DNA of 64,000 bases from Amycolatopsis jiangsuensis (GTDB lineage Bacteria; Actinomycetota; Actinomycetes; Mycobacteriales; Pseudonocardiaceae), in NCBI RefSeq assembly GCF_014204865.1, contig NZ_JACHMG010000001.1, positions 1,488,001-1,552,000 of the forward strand. The letters are read 5' to 3'. The notes beneath the pieces are model-generated. The model was given only the letters and a program-made list of their open reading frames with translations. It ran no database searches and was not told the origin of the DNA. Every line of letters starts with the position of its first letter. Within the stretch, counting starts at the first letter, position 1. A program made the translations under genes and the position numbers. Positions 1-11,400 of the stretch are shown here, in pieces.

Positions 1-3000
1 TGAACCGCAGCCGTGCGCGGACCGCGGTGGCGCCCCTGGCGTGCAGGCTCACGTCGGTCCAGCTGAACGGCAGGGCCCCGGCTTCCTCGCCGGCGCCGAG
101 GAACATGCCGTGCAGGGCCGCGTCGAACAGCGCCGGGTGCAGGCCGAAGCGGGCGGCGTCGTCGTGGGCCTCCTCCGGCAGCGACAGCTCCGCGTAGAGG
201 TCGTCGCCGTCGCGCCAGGCCGCCTGCAGTCCCTGGAACAGCGGGCCGTAGGCGAAGCCGCGGTCGGCCAGGTCCTCGTAGAAGGTGCCCAGGTCCACCG
301 GCTCGAGGCCGGCCGGCAGGGCGAACCCGGCCGCGGGTGGCGCCGCTTCGGCCAGTACGCCGGATGCGTTGAGCTCCCAGGCCTCGCCCGGGACACGGGA
401 GTGGATCGTGACCGCGGCGGACGCGCTGACCGCGACCTGCAGCTCGACCGCGCCGGAGCGCGGGACGACCAGCGGACCGTGCAGGGTCAGCTCGGCCAGC
501 CGCGGCCGGCCGGCTTCGTCGCCGGCCCGCACGGCCAGTTCCGCGAGCGCGGCGCCGGGCAGCAGGACGGTGTCGTGCACGGTGTGCCCGGCCAGCCACG
601 GGTGGGTGGCGAGCGAGAGGCGTCCGGTGAGGACGGTGCCGTCCCCTTCGGCCAGCTGCAGTCCGGCGGCGAGCAGCGGATGACCGGGCGTTTCGAGCCC
701 GGCCTGGCCGACGTCGGCGGCGCCGGCCGGGGCGAGCCAGAAGTGCTTGCGCTGGAAGGGATAGGTCGGCAGCGGAACCGCCCGCGCGCCGGGCAGCACC
801 GCGGACCAGTCGATCCGGACGCCCTGAACGTACAGGGCAGCCAACGCTTGCATCACCGTGGTGACTTCGTCGTGGTCGCGTCGCTGAAGGGGTATCCCGT
901 TCTCCACCAACCCACTCAACACCGCATCCGGACCCACCTCCACACACGCCGTCACCCCATCAAGACGACCCACCGCATCAGCAAACCGCACCGTCGCACG
1001 CACATGCTCAACCCAATACTCAGGATCCGACCAATCCCCACCCGCACGCACCGTCGACTCCACCGGAATCCGCGGCACACCAAACGACAAACCCCGAACA
1101 ACCCCACGAAACTCATCCAACATCGGCTCCATCAACACCGAATGAAACGCATGCGACACCTCCAACCGCTTCACCCGACGACCCGCAAACCTCTCCACCA
1201 CACCCCACGTCGGCCCCTCCACACCCGACAACACCACCGACGACGGACCATTCACCGCCGCCAACGACACCCCCTCCGTCAAATACTCAGCAACCTCACC
1301 CTCCGACGCCTGCACCGCAACCATCACCCCACCAGCCGGCAACGCCTGCATCAACCGACCCCGCGCAACCACCAACCGCGCCGCATCCCCCAACGACAAC
1401 ACCCCAGCCACATGCGCAGCCGCAATCTCCCCCACCGAATGCCCCACCACCACATCCGGCACCACACCCCACGACTCCACCAACCGAAACAACGCCACCT
1501 CAAAAGCAAAAATCGCCGGCTGCGCACACTCCGTCCGCGACACATCCCCCACATCCGGCAACAACGCACACACCTCGTCAAACGCCGCCGCAAACACCGG
1601 AAAAGCCCCATACAACCCAGAACCCATCCCAGCCCACTGCGAACCCTGACCCGAAAACACAAACGCCAACTTCCCAGACCCAACCCGACCGGAACGCCCA
1701 CGCCCCTCAGCCACCTCAGCCAACCCCGCCGACAGGTCGCCGACGACGGCGGCCCGCCGCTCGTGCGCGGTCCGCGTGGTCGCCAGGGAGAACGCGACGT
1801 CCGCATCGGCGGTTCCGACCAGCGGCATCAGCGCACGGGCTCGTTCGGCCAGCGCCGCGTCCGTCTTCGCCGACAGCACCCACGGGACGACCCCGGCGGG
1901 CGTGGGCTCGCGGGGTGGCTCCGCGGGCACCTGTTCCAGGACGACGTGCGAGTTCGTCCCGCTGATCCCGAACGACGACACCGCGCACCGGCGCGGGCGC
2001 CCGGTCTCCGGCCACGACCGGGCCTCGGTCAGCAGCGACACAGCCCCGGCGTCCCAGTCCACTTCGGACGACAGCTCCGCGGCGTGCAGGCTGCGCGGCA
2101 GCACGCCCCGGCGCATCGCCTCCACCATCTTGATGATCCCGGCGACGCCCGCGGCGGCCTGGGTGTGGCCAAGGTTCGACTTCACCGACCCGAACCACAA
2201 CGGCTCGTCGCGCTCGGCTCCGTAGGTCGCGATCAGGGCCTGCGCCTCGATCGGGTCGCCGAGCCGGGTGCCGGTTCCGTGCGCCTCGACCGCGTCGACG
2301 TCCGAAGTGGACAGCCCGGCGTCGGCGAGTGCAGCGCGGATGACGCGCTGCTGCGAAGGACCGTTCGGCGCGGTGAGGCCGTTCGACGCGCCATCCTGGT
2401 TGACTGCCGACCCGCGCACCACCGCCAGCACGGGGTGACCGTTGCGGCGGGCGTCCGACAACCGTTCCAGCACGAGCACACCGGCACCCTCGGACCAGCC
2501 GGTGCCGTCGGCGTCGGCGGAGAACGACTTGCAGCGCCCGTCGGGGGAAAGGCCGCGCTGGCGCGAGAAGTCCAGGAAGGTCTCCGGCGTGGCCATCACG
2601 GTGACGCCACCGGCGAGTGCCATCGTGCACTCGCCGGCCCGCAGCGCGCGGGCCGCGAGGTGCAGGGCGACCAGCGAGGACGAGCACGCCGTGTCCACCG
2701 ACACCGCAGGGCCTTCCAGGCCGAGGGTGTAGGCGACCCGGCCGGACAGGACGCTGGCCGAGGTGCCGGTGCCGAGGAACCCGGCGACGCTGTCGGGGAC
2801 GCTCGCGAGCTTCGCCGCGTAGTCGTAGTACATGATCCCGGCGAACACGCCGGTAGGGCTGCCCTTGAGTGAAAGCGGGTCGAGCCGGGCGCGTTCGAGG
2901 GCTTCCCAGCTGACCTCCAGCAGGAGGCGCTGCTGCGGGTCCATCGCCAGTGCCTCACGCGGCGAGATGCCGAAGAACTCCGGGTCGAACTCGCCTGCGT

Positions 3001-6000
3001 CGTGCAGGAAACCGCCTTCGCGCGTGTAGGTCTTGCCGGGCAGGCCGGGCTCGGGGTCGTAGATTCCCTCGACGTCCCAGCCGGGGCGGACGGGGAACGG
3101 CGTGATGGCGTCGGTGCCGGTGTCGACGAGGTCCCACAGGTCCTCCGGCGACCGCACACCCCCCGGGTACCGGCAGGCCATGGCGACGATGGCGATCGGT
3201 TCGTCGGCCGGGCCGCGACGCTGGGCGGGGACGACGGTCTTCTCCTCGGTCTTCTCTTCGGTGCCGAGCAGGTGACCGGCCAGGAACGCGGCCACCGCGG
3301 CCGGGGACGGGTGGTCGAACACCAGTGTCGCCGGCAGCCGCAGCCCGGTCTCGGCCGACAGCTCGTTGCGCAGCTCGACGGCCGTGAGGGAATCGAAGCC
3401 GAGTTCGCTGAACGGCCGCGAGGGCTCCACGGTGTCCGCGCCCGCCCGTCCGAGTACCGCCGCCACTCGCGTGCGGACAAGGTCGATCAGCAGGGGCTCG
3501 CGGTCGGCTTCGGGTACGGCGGCCAGCCGCGCGGCGAGTCCGTCGGTTCCGGCGCCGCGCGCCGCGGCCCGGCGCGTCCGCGCCCGGACCAGCCCGCGCA
3601 GCAACGGCGGCACGCCCGACGCGGCCTCGCGGACCGCGGCGAGGTCCAACCGGACCGGGACGAGCACCTCTCCCCCGTCGGCCAGTGCCGCGTCGAACAA
3701 CGCCAGTCCTTCCGCGACGTCGAGGGCGCCGAAACCGTCGCGGCCGATGCGATCGCGGTCGGTGCCGGCGAGCCCGGCGCCCATGCCCTGCTGCCAGAGC
3801 CCCCAAGCCAGGGACTGCGCGGGCTTTCCGGCCCCGCGACGGCGGGCCGCGAGGGCGTCCAGCGCGGCGTTGGCCGCGGAGTAGGCGGCCTGGCCGGGCG
3901 AGCCGAACACCCCCGCGACGGAGGAGAACATCACGAAGAAGTCGAGATCGCCGGCCAGCTCGTCGAGGACCTCCGCGGCGGTGGCCTTGGCCCGGAAGAC
4001 CGCGGCCAGCCGCTCCGGGCCGAGCGCGGTGACGACGCCGTCGTCGAGGACACCGGCCGCGTGGACGACACCGGTGACCGGGGGCTCCGCGCGGTCCAGA
4101 AGGGTGCGGACCTGGTCGCGGTCGGCGACGTCGGCCGCCTCGACCCGGACGTCCGCACCCAGCTCGGCGAGTTCGGCGGCCAGGGCCTCGGCGCCGGGCG
4201 CGGCCGGACCACGGCGGCTGACCAGCAGCAGGTGCCGGACGCCGTGAGTGGCGACCAGATGCCGGGCCAGCTCGGCGCCGAGCCCACCGGTGCCACCGGT
4301 GACCAGCACGGTCCCCGCGGTGTGCACGGGGTCCACAGTGGACCCCGTGGACCCACCGGGGCCGGCGACTCGGGCGAGCCGTGGAGCGAAAAGCCTGCCG
4401 TCCCGGACGTGGACCTCGGGTTCGCCACCGGCCAGTGCGGTGTCCAGATCCGCGCGGGTGCCGTGGACCAGCACGATCCGGTCCGGGTTCTCGGCCTGCG
4501 CGGTGCGGACCAGGCCGTCGGCGGCGCCTCCCGTGGTCAGGACGGCGAGGACGCCGTCACTGTCGGCGGCCAGGAACTGCTGCACCGCGCGCAGGGTCGC
4601 GATGACGGCTTCGAGCGGCGCACCGGACGGGACCTCGAAGACATCGGCCACGGTGACCTCGGCCGCGGCGGGGACCAGCGGCGCGAGATCGAGGCGGTAG
4701 AGCCCGTCGCGGACCGGCGCCGACGCCGGCGTGACCGCGCGGACGCTCAACGCGCCGATCGAAGCGACCGGGGCACCGGTCCCGTCGGCAAGCTCGAAGG
4801 AAAGCGCGCCGTCGGCTTCCGGACGGGCGTGCACCCGCAGCTCGGTCGCCCCGCGGGCGTGCAGGACGACGTCCCGCCAGGCGAACGGCACCGCGCCCTG
4901 GTCGGCCCCGCCCGGAACGGCGGTGGCCTGCAGCGCGGCGTCGAGCAGAGCCGGGTGAAGACCGAATTTCGCGGCCTCGTCCTCGTCCGGCACGGCGACC
5001 TCGGCGAAGATCTCGGCGCCCCGGCGCCAGACCCGCCGCAGGCCCCGGAAGATCGGGCCGTAGGCGAGCCCGGCGGTGGCGAGCCGGTCGTAGGCGTCGG
5101 TGAGGTCGACGGCTTCGGCACCCTCCGGCGGCCACGCGAAGTCCACAGTGGACGCCGGCGGATGGCCGAGGGTGCCGGTGGCGTGAGTGGTCCACGAGTG
5201 CTCGGGCAGCCGCGAATGGATCGACACCGGGCGGCGGCCGTACTCGTCGGCCGCGCCGACGACGACCTGGACCTCCGGCGCGGTACCGCGGTCGAGCGCC
5301 AGCGGCTCCTGCAGCACGAGCTCCTCGACACCGCCGCAGCCGGTCTCATCGGCGGCACGGACGGCCAGCTCGGCGAACGCGGTCCCCGGCACCAGGACGC
5401 GGCCGGCGACCACGTGGTCGGCCAGCCACGGATGGCGATCGAGCGAGAGGCGGCCGGTGAGCAGCAGGCCGTCGTGGTCCGCGACGGACACCGCGGCGCC
5501 GAGCAGCGGATGGTCGGCGGCAGCAAGGCCGGCCGAGGTCACGTCGGCTTCGTCGTCCTGGTCGAGCCAGAAGTGCTCGTGCTGGAACGGGTAGGTCGGC
5601 AGTTCGGTGAACTGCCCGCTGCCGCCGAAGTAGCCGGCCCAGTCGACCGGGACGCCGAGGGTGTGCAGCCGGCCGAGCGCCGTGACGAGGTGCTGCGGCT
5701 CGTCGTGGTCGCGTCGTTGAAGGGGTATCCCGTTCTCCACCAACCCACTCAACACCGCATCCGGACCCACCTCCACACACGCCGTCACCCCATCAAGACG
5801 ACCCACCGCATCAGCAAACCGCACCGTCGCACGCACATGCTCAACCCAATACTCAGGATCCGACCAATCCCCACCCGCACGCACCGTCGACTCCACCGCA
5901 ATCCGCGGCACACCAAACGACAAACCCCGAACAACCCCACGAAACTCATCCAACATCGGCTCCATCAACACCGAATGAAACGCATGCGACACCTCCAACC

Positions 6001-8152
6001 GCTTCACCCGACGACCCGCAAACCTCTCCACCACACCCCACGTCGGCCCCTCCACACCCGACAACACCACCGACGACGGACCATTCACCGCCGCCAACGA
6101 CACCCCCTCCGTCAAATACTCAGCAACCTCACCCTCCGACGCCTGCACCGCAACCATCACCCCACCAGCCGGCAACGCCTGCATCAACCGACCCCGCGCA
6201 ACCACCAACCGCGCCGCATCCCCCAACGACAACACCCCAGCCACATGCGCAGCCGCAATCTCCCCCACCGAATGCCCCACCACCACATCCGGCACCACAC
6301 CCCACGACTCCACCAACCGAAACAACGCCACCTCAAAAGCAAAAATCGCCGGCTGCGCACACTCCGTCCGCGACACATCCCCCACATCCGGCAACAACGC
6401 ACACACCTCGTCAAACGCCGCCGCAAACACCGGAAAAGCCCCATACAACCCAGAACCCATCCCAGCCCACTGCGAACCCTGACCCGAAAACACAAACGCC
6501 AACTTCCCAGACCCAACCCGACCGGAAAGCCCGCGCCCCTCAGCCACCTCAGCCAACCCCGCCGACAGCGTTTCCCAATCGGCCCCGGCGACCACCGCCC
6601 GGTACGGCAGCGCGGCCCGGTCCAGGGCCAGCGTCCGCCCCGCGTCGACCGGATCCACCGTTCCGGCCACCGACCGCAGCCGGCCGGCTTGCGCAGCCAG
6701 CGCGGACGGGGTCGCCGCGGACAGCAGCAGGGGCACCACCGCCGGCGGCGGGGAGGGCTCGGCCGCGACCGCCTCCGGCGCCTGCTCCAGGACGATGTGC
6801 GAGTTCGTCCCGCTGATCCCGAACGACGACACCGCGCACCGGCGCGGCTGCTCGCCCACCGGCCACGGCGTGCGCTCGGTCAGCAGCGAAACCGGGCTCG
6901 CGGCCCAGTCGACCTCGCGGCTCGGCGTGCCCACGTGCAACGTCGGCGGCAGCACACCGTGACGCATCGCCTCCACCATTTTGATGATCCCGGCGACGCC
7001 GGCCGCGGCCTGCGCGTGTCCGAAGTTCGATTTGACCGAGCCGAGGAACAGCGGCCGCTCGCGGCCGGCACCGTAGGTGGCCAGCAGCGCCTCGGCTTCG
7101 ATCGGGTCGCCCAGCCGGGTTCCGGTGCCGTGCGCCTCGATCGCGTCGACGTCCGAAGTGGACAGCTCGGCGTCGGCCAGCGCGGCGCGGATCACCCGCT
7201 GCTGCGACGGGCCGTTCGGCGCGGTCAGGCCGTTCGACGCACCGTCGGAGTTCACCGCCGTACCCCGCACCACGGCGAGGATCCGGTGCCCGTTGCGCTG
7301 CGCGTCGGACAGCCGCTCCAGCACCAGCACGCCGACGCCTTCGGCCCACGCGGTGCCGTCGGCGTCGTCGGAAAAGGACTTGCAGCGCCCGTCCGGTGCG
7401 AGGCCGCGCTGGCGGGCGAAGTCGACGAAAATGCCCGGCGACGCCATCAGGTTGACGCCGCCGGCGAGGGCCAGCGAGCACTCCCCCGCGCGCAGGCCGC
7501 GGACCGCCGCGTGCACCGCGACCAGCGACGAGGAGCACGCGGTGTCGATCGACACCGCCGGGCCCTCGAACCCGAACTGGTAGGCGATGCGTCCGGAGTG
7601 GACACTGCAGGTGGTGCCGGTGAGCAGGTAGCCGTCGACGGTGTCGCCCGGATTGTGCAGCCGTGGGCCGTATTCCTGCGCGGACACCCCGACATAGACG
7701 CCGGTGTCGCTGCCGCGCAGCGCTTCCGGATCGATGCCGGAGCGTTCGACGGCCTCCCACGACGTTTCCAGCAGCAGCCGCTGCTGCGGTTCCATGGCGA
7801 GCGCCTCGCGTGGGGAGATACCGAAGAACTCGGCGTCGAACCCGCCCGCGCCGGGCAGGAACCCGCCCGTGCGCACGTAGGTGGTGCCGCGGTGGTCGGG
7901 GTCGTCGTCGAACAGCCCGGTGGTGTCCCAGCCGCGGTCGGCCGGGAACTCGCCGATGCCCTCGCGGCCCTGGTCGACGAGGTCCCACAGGGCGGCGGGC
8001 GAGTCGGCCCCGCCGGGGAACCGGCAGTCCATCCCGATGATCGCGACCGGTTCGTGCCGGCTCGACTCGGCCTCGCGCAGCCGTTCCCGGGTCCGGTGCA
8101 GGTCACCCGTGACGCGCTTCAGCAGGTCCAGCAGCTTGTCTTGGTCCGCCAT
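1..8152 (-). CDS. Type I modular polyketide synthase, modules 2 and 3 of the assembly line (PKS B), 3' end outside window
   Basis: The frame stays open from the ATG at 8152 to the window edge (about 2717 codons) and is incomplete. The N-terminus ([14 protein letters not shown], then an Arg/Glu-rich helix) is a class 1 docking coiled coil. Domains in order, by approximate base position: KS (8050-6790, TACSSS), AT (6520-5560), DH (5540-4720, [10 protein letters not shown] and DAALQ), KR (4330-3750, LDD motif and a Ser/Tyr/Asn set in FSSVAG...AAYSAAN, so B-type), ACP (3520-3290, LGFDSL), second KS (3215-1930, TACSSS), second AT (1690-760) and a second DH cut at the edge. Both ATs have GHSVGE and HAFH, which predict malonyl-CoA. 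The first module should make a trans alkene. The second DH reads [10 protein letters not shown], with Asp in place of the usual Gly. The start is 15 nt after the small docking-like gene, with GAGGG upstream. The AT cores differ strikingly in codon use from the rest of the gene. Confidence 0.95.
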   Translation of the reverse strand, partial: MADQDKLLDLLKRVTGDLHRTRERLREAESSRHEPVAIIGMDCRFPGGADSPAALWDLVDQGREGIGEFPADRGWDTTGLFDDDPDHRGTTYVRTGGFLPGAGGFDAEFFGISPREALAMEPQQRLLLETSWEAVERSGIDPEALRGSDTGVYVGVSAQEYGPRLHNPGDTVDGYLLTGTTCSVHSGRIAYQFGFEGPAVSIDTACSSSLVAVHAAVRGLRAGECSLALAGGVNLMASPGIFVDFARQRGLAPDGRCKSFSDDADGTAWAEGVGVLVLERLSDAQRNGHRILAVVRGTAVNSDGASNGLTAPNGPSQQRVIRAALADAELSTSDVDAIEAHGTGTRLGDPIEAEALLATYGAGRERPLFLGSVKSNFGHAQAAAGVAGIIKMVEAMRHGVLPPTLHVGTPSREVDWAASPVSLLTERTPWPVGEQPRRCAVSSFGISGTNSHIVLEQAPEAVAAEPSPPPAVVPLLLSAATPSALAAQAGRLRSVAGTVDPVDAGRTLALDRAALPYRAVVAGADWETLSAGLAEVAEGRGLSGRVGSGKLAFVFSGQGSQWAGMGSGLYGAFPVFAAAFDEVCALLPDVGDVSRTECAQPAIFAFEVALFRLVESWGVVPDVVVGHSVGEIAAAHVAGVLSLGDAARLVVARGRLMQALPAGGVMVAVQASEGEVAEYLTEGVSLAAVNGPSSVVLSGVEGPTWGVVERFAGRRVKRLEVSHAFHSVLMEPMLDEFRGVVRGLSFGVPRIAVESTVRAGGDWSDPEYWVEHVRATVRFADAVGRLDGVTACVEVGPDAVLSGLVENGIPLQRRDHDEPQHLVTALGRLHTLGVPVDWAGYFGGSGQFTELPTYPFQHEHFWLDQDDEADVTSAGLAAADHPLLGAAVSVADHDGLLLTGRLSLDRHPWLADHVVAGRVLVPGTAFAELAVRAADETGCGGVEELVLQEPLALDRGTAPEVQVVVGAADEYGRRPVSIHSRLPEHSWTTHATGTLGHPPASTVDFAWPPEGAEAVDLTDAYDRLATAGLAYGPIFRGLRRVWRRGAEIFAEVAVPDEDEAAKFGLHPALLDAALQATAVPGGADQGAVPFAWRDVVLHARGATELRVHARPEADGALSFELADGTGAPVASIGALSVRAVTPASAPVRDGLYRLDLAPLVPAAAEVTVADVFEVPSGAPLEAVIATLRAVQQFLAADSDGVLAVLTTGGAADGLVRTAQAENPDRIVLVHGTRADLDTALAGGEPEVHVRDGRLFAPRLARVAGPGGSTGSTVDPVHTAGTVLVTGGTGGLGAELARHLVATHGVRHLLLVSRRGPAAPGAEALAAELAELGADVRVEAADVADRDQVRTLLDRAEPPVTGVVHAAGVLDDGVVTALGPERLAAVFRAKATAAEVLDELAGDLDFFVMFSSVAGVFGSPGQAAYSAANAALDALAARRRGAGKPAQSLAWGLWQQGMGAGLAGTDRDRIGRDGFGALDVAEGLALFDAALADGGEVLVPVRLDLAAVREAASGVPPLLRGLVRARTRRAAARGAGTDGLAARLAAVPEADREPLLIDLVRTRVAAVLGRAGADTVEPSRPFSELGFDSLTAVELRNELSAETGLRLPATLVFDHPSPAAVAAFLAGHLLGTEEKTEEKTVVPAQRRGPADEPIAIVAMACRYPGGVRSPEDLWDLVDTGTDAITPFPVRPGWDVEGIYDPEPGLPGKTYTREGGFLHDAGEFDPEFFGISPREALAMDPQQRLLLEVSWEALERARLDPLSLKGSPTGVFAGIMYYDYAAKLASVPDSVAGFLGTGTSASVLSGRVAYTLGLEGPAVSVDTACSSSLVALHLAARALRAGECTMALAGGVTVMATPETFLDFSRQRGLSPDGRCKSFSADADGTGWSEGAGVLVLERLSDARRNGHPVLAVVRGSAVNQDGASNGLTAPNGPSQQRVIRAALADAGLSTSDVDAVEAHGTGTRLGDPIEAQALIATYGAERDEPLWFGSVKSNLGHTQAAAGVAGIIKMVEAMRRGVLPRSLHAAELSSEVDWDAGAVSLLTEARSWPETGRPRRCAVSSFGISGTNSHVVLEQVPAEPPREPTPAGVVPWVLSAKTDAALAERARALMPLVGTADADVAFSLATTRTAHERRAAVVGDLSAGLAEVAEGRGRSGRVGSGKLAFVFSGQGSQWAGMGSGLYGAFPVFAAAFDEVCALLPDVGDVSRTECAQPAIFAFEVALFRLVESWGVVPDVVVGHSVGEIAAAHVAGVLSLGDAARLVVARGRLMQALPAGGVMVAVQASEGEVAEYLTEGVSLAAVNGPSSVVLSGVEGPTWGVVERFAGRRVKRLEVSHAFHSVLMEPMLDEFRGVVRGLSFGVPRIPVESTVRAGGDWSDPEYWVEHVRATVRFADAVGRLDGVTACVEVGPDAVLSGLVENGIPLQRRDHDEVTTVMQALAALYVQGVRIDWSAVLPGARAVPLPTYPFQRKHFWLAPAGAADVGQAGLETPGHPLLAAGLQLAEGDGTVLTGRLSLATHPWLAGHTVHDTVLLPGAALAELAVRAGDEAGRPRLAELTLHGPLVVPRSGAVELQVAVSASAAVTIHSRVPGEAWELNASGVLAEAAPPAAGFALPAGLEPVDLGTFYEDLADRGFAYGPLFQGLQAAWRDGDDLYAELSLPEEAHDDAARFGLHPALFDAALHGMFLGAGEEAGALPFSWTDVSLHARGATAVRARLRF
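868..1735. repeat. AT-domain repeat, copy in module 3 of PKS B
   Basis: This 868-bp block matches 5701-6568 at a constant offset of 4833, with only about four or five substitutions seen (884; one near 1065 that changes Pro to Ala; two or three near 1695-1700). It covers nearly all of the acyltransferase domain. On the coding strand the block uses many T- and G-ending codons (GTT, TTT, GGT, TTG, GTG), whereas the flanking KS and DH code almost only with C or G. Homology stops sharply at both ends. Confidence 0.95.
5701..6568. repeat. AT-domain repeat, copy in module 2 of PKS B
   Basis: Partner of 868-1735. Left boundary is the shared CGTCGTGGTCGCGTCG and right boundary is the shared CCCCGCCGACAG, after which the two copies differ completely. 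The AT of PKS A (about 12900-12050) is neither part of this repeat nor biased in codon use in this way. Confidence 0.95.
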
Positions 8153-8167
8153 CACACCCTCGCAGTG

Positions 8168-8464
8168 TCAGAAGATCTCATCGGTGAGGAAGTCGAAGAC
8201 CTTGTCGACGGCGGCATCGAAGAGCATGTCGTCGAACTCCTTGTCGCCGTCCCCGGCGGCGTAGGCCAGCAGCAGCTTCTTCAGCGGCTTGGCGACCTTC
8301 TTGCGTTCCTCGGGGCTCAGCTCGCGCAGGCTTTCGCTCAGCTTTTCGATCTCGCCGAGCACCCGGGCCACGGCTTGCTGGTCCACCTTGTTCTTGCCCG
8401 CCTTCTTCTTGTCCGCTTTCTTCTTGTCCGCTTTCTTCTTGTCCGCTTTCTTCTTGTCCGCCAT
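8168..8464 (-). CDS. Small Lys-rich protein resembling a free-standing PKS C-terminal docking domain
   Basis: 98 aa. The start overlaps the PKS A stop by one base (TGATG), so it is probably translated by coupling; it ends 15 nt before PKS B. Residues 1-26 are a tract of four ADKKK units then AGKNK. Residues 28-98 are predicted helical in the order of a class 1 PKS C-terminal docking region: a first amphipathic helix (VARVLGEIEKLSESL), a second (EERKKVAKPLKKLLLAY), an acidic linker, and a terminal helix (FDAAVDKVFDFLTDEIF). The tail of PKS A has the same three-part layout (VLAELDQVAARL, AARLRAMLDGF, ADEVVDFLATELGIS). It has no ACP serine motif, so it is not a carrier protein. It may be an adaptor or competitor at the A/B interface, or the remnant of a PKS subunit that lost its catalytic modules. 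The docking assignment is by eye. Confidence 0.8.
   Translation of the reverse strand: MADKKKADKKKADKKKADKKKAGKNKVDQQAVARVLGEIEKLSESLRELSPEERKKVAKPLKKLLLAYAAGDGDKEFDDMLFDAAVDKVFDFLTDEIF
8402..8460. repeat. 15-bp tandem repeat encoding ADKKK units
   Basis: Four near-perfect copies of CTTTCTTCTTGTCCG (plus strand), in frame with the small gene. They give the Lys-rich N-terminus. AAG/AAA-rich repeats are rare in this GC-rich DNA and could change in copy number by slippage. Confidence 0.9.
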
Positions 8465-11400
8465 CAGGAGATGCCCAGCTCGGTGGCCAGGAAGTCGACG
8501 ACCTCGTCGGCGGTCGCGTCCGCCAGCCGGGCGCCGCCCTCGGACGTGGCGAAGCCGTCCAGCATGGCCCGCAGCCGCGCCGCGATCCGCCCGTCGTCCT
8601 CGACCTCGGAAAGGCGCGCCGCCACCTGGTCGAGTTCGGCGAGCACCGCGTCCGCCGGATCCACCGACGGCGGCGCCAGCTCGGCCAGCAGGTGTGCGGC
8701 CAACGCGGCCACGGTCGGGTGGTCGAAGACCGCGGTCGCCGACAACCGCAGGCCGGTCACGGCATTCATCCGGTTTCGCAGCTCCACCGACGTCAGCGAA
8801 TCGAAGCCCAGGTCCTTGAACGCGCGGGCCGGGTCGATGGCGCCGCCCGCTTCGTGCCCGAGGACGCCGGCGGCGTTGTGCCGCACCAGGTCGACGAGCA
8901 CGGCCCGGCGTTCGTCGTCGGGCAGACCGGCGAGCCGGTCACGGAGGCCGGTCTCCTGTCGCGCCGTGCTCGCGGCCCGGCGCGTGGTGACCTTCGCCAA
9001 GGAGCGCAGAACGGGCGCGACCTCGGTCGTCCGGGCATGGGCGCGCAGCGCGCCGCGGTCGAGTTCGATCGGCAGCACCGTGGCGAAGCCTCCGGCGAGG
9101 GCAGCGTCGAACAGTTTCAGCCCCGTCTCCACGGTCAACGGTGGAAGCCCTTCCCTGGCAAGGCGTTCGACATCGGCATCGGCCAGCTCGCTGCCCATGC
9201 CTTCGCGCCACAACCCCCATGCCAGCGACACGGCGGGCAACCCTTCGGCCCGGCGCTGCTCGGCGAGCGCGTCCAGGAACGTGTTCGCGGCGGCGTAGGA
9301 CGCCTGCCCCGCCGATCCGACGACACCGGACACCGAGGAGTAGAGCGCGAAGAGGGCGAGGTCGCGGTTCTTCGTGAGCTCGTGCAGATGCCAGGCCGCG
9401 TCGGCCTTCGGCCGCAGGACCCCGGACAGCCGCTCGGGGGTGAGCGCCGTCAGGATGCCGTCGTCGAGAACACCGGCGGCGTGGACGACCCCGGTGAGGT
9501 CGACCCCGTCGAGCAGCGCCGCCAGCGCGTCCCGGTCGGCGACGTCGCAGGCCTCGACCCGCACCTGCGCACCCAGGCCGCGCAGGTCGGCCGCCAGGTC
9601 GGCGGCGCCGGGGGCGGCCGGGCCGCGACGGCTGGTCAGCAGCAGCTTCGTCACCCCGTGCTTCGTCACCAGATGCCGGGCGATCACCGCACCGAGCCCG
9701 CCGGTGCCACCGGTCACCAGCACCGTGCGCGCCGGATCGGGCGAACGCGGGATCGTCAGCGCGATCTTGCCGACATGCTTGGCGTGGCTCAGGAAACGGA
9801 ACGCCTCACGCGCCTCCCGGACATCCCACGAACGCACCGGCAACGGCCGCAACGCACCCGACTCGAACAGGTCGATCAGCGCGTCCCACATCCGCGCGGT
9901 CCGCTCCGGACCCGCCTCGATCAGGTCGAACGCGCGGTACCGGACGCCCTCGGGAGCACGGACGTCGGTCTTGCCCATCTCCAGGAACCGGCCACCCGGC
10001 GCCATCGTGCGCAACGACGCGTCGACGAAGTCCCCGGCCAGCGCGTTCAGCACCACATCGATCCCGCTGAACCGCTCCGCGAACTCCAGCGTCCGGCTCG
10101 ACGCGATGTGCTGCCCGTCCAGCCCGGCCTCGCGCAGCACGGCCTGTTTGCCCGCACTCGCGGTGCCGAAGACCTCGGCACCGAGGTGCTGCGCCACCTG
10201 CACGGCCGCCATCCCCACTCCACCAGCAGCAGCATGGACCAAGATCGACTCCCCCGCTCGCAAACCGGCCAAATCGACCAGAGCGTAGTACGCGGTGAGG
10301 AAGACCAGCGGCGTCGTCGCGGCCTGTTCATCCGTCCAGTCCACCGGGACGCGGGCCAGCATCGGCCGCTCGCCGGCCACGACCGGACCGATGCCGCCGT
10401 GCACCACGCCCATCACGCGGTCGCCGGGGGTCAGATCGGTGACATCGACGCCTGCCTCGAGCACGGTGCCCGCCACTTCGCAGCCGAGCGGCCCGGCCTC
10501 GCCCGGGTACATGCCCAGGACGTTGAGGACATCCCGGAAGTTCAGCCCGGCCGCGCGCACGGCGATCCGCACCCCGAGCGGACCGAGCGGTTCCTCGGGC
10601 GCCGGTTCCAGGATCAGCTGGTCCACCGTGCCCTCTCCGTCCTTCCCGAGGCGCCAAGGCTGCTCCGGCGGCAGCAGAACGCCGCCCGCTTCGGCGATCC
10701 GCGGGACCAGCGGCACGCCGTCGCGCACCGCGACCTGCGGTTCCCCGGTGCCGACGGCCATCGGCACGTCGGCGGGCTCACCCGCCACCAGGACGAAACG
10801 CCCCGGGTGCTCGGCCTGCGCGCTGCGAACCAGGCCCCACACCGCGGCCGCCACCGGGTCGTCGTGTCGCGTGTGGACGACCAAAGTGGACTCATCACCG
10901 AGTACCCAGTCCTGGAGCACGGCGAGGACCCGTGCGGTCACCTCGTGCAGCGCCATCACCGGATCGCCGTCGGTGCCGACGGTCAGCACGGTGGGCCTGC
11001 CCGGGTGCGTCGCGGGGAAGGTCACGGTGGGCACCGGTTCCGCCGCCGGGACCGCCGCCCATCCCAGGGTGTGCAGCCCGGCGGGCAGCTCCGGCCCGCG
11101 GGCGGCGGGCCGCCGGACGACGAGGGCGCCGACGCTCAGCACGACCGCCCCCGCGGGGTCGGCGGCGACCAGGGACACAGTGTCCCCGGCGGTGAAGGAA
11201 AGCCGCACCCGCACCGTTTTCGCGTCGCCGGCGTGCAGGCGGACCCCGGACCACGAGAACGGCAACCCGCCCGCGGACTCCGCCGACTCGCGCAGGAACA
11301 GCGCGTGCAGTGCCGAATCCAGCAGGGCTGGGTGGATGCCGAATCCGCTGTCCTCGACCGAGACCTCGGCGTAGACGTCGTCACCGTCCACCCATGCGGC

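Noticed and set aside
8168..8464. Small gene between PKS A and PKS B as a discrete acyl carrier protein
   Set aside because: No DSL/DSx phosphopantetheine motif and the wrong helix pattern; the docking-domain layout fits better.
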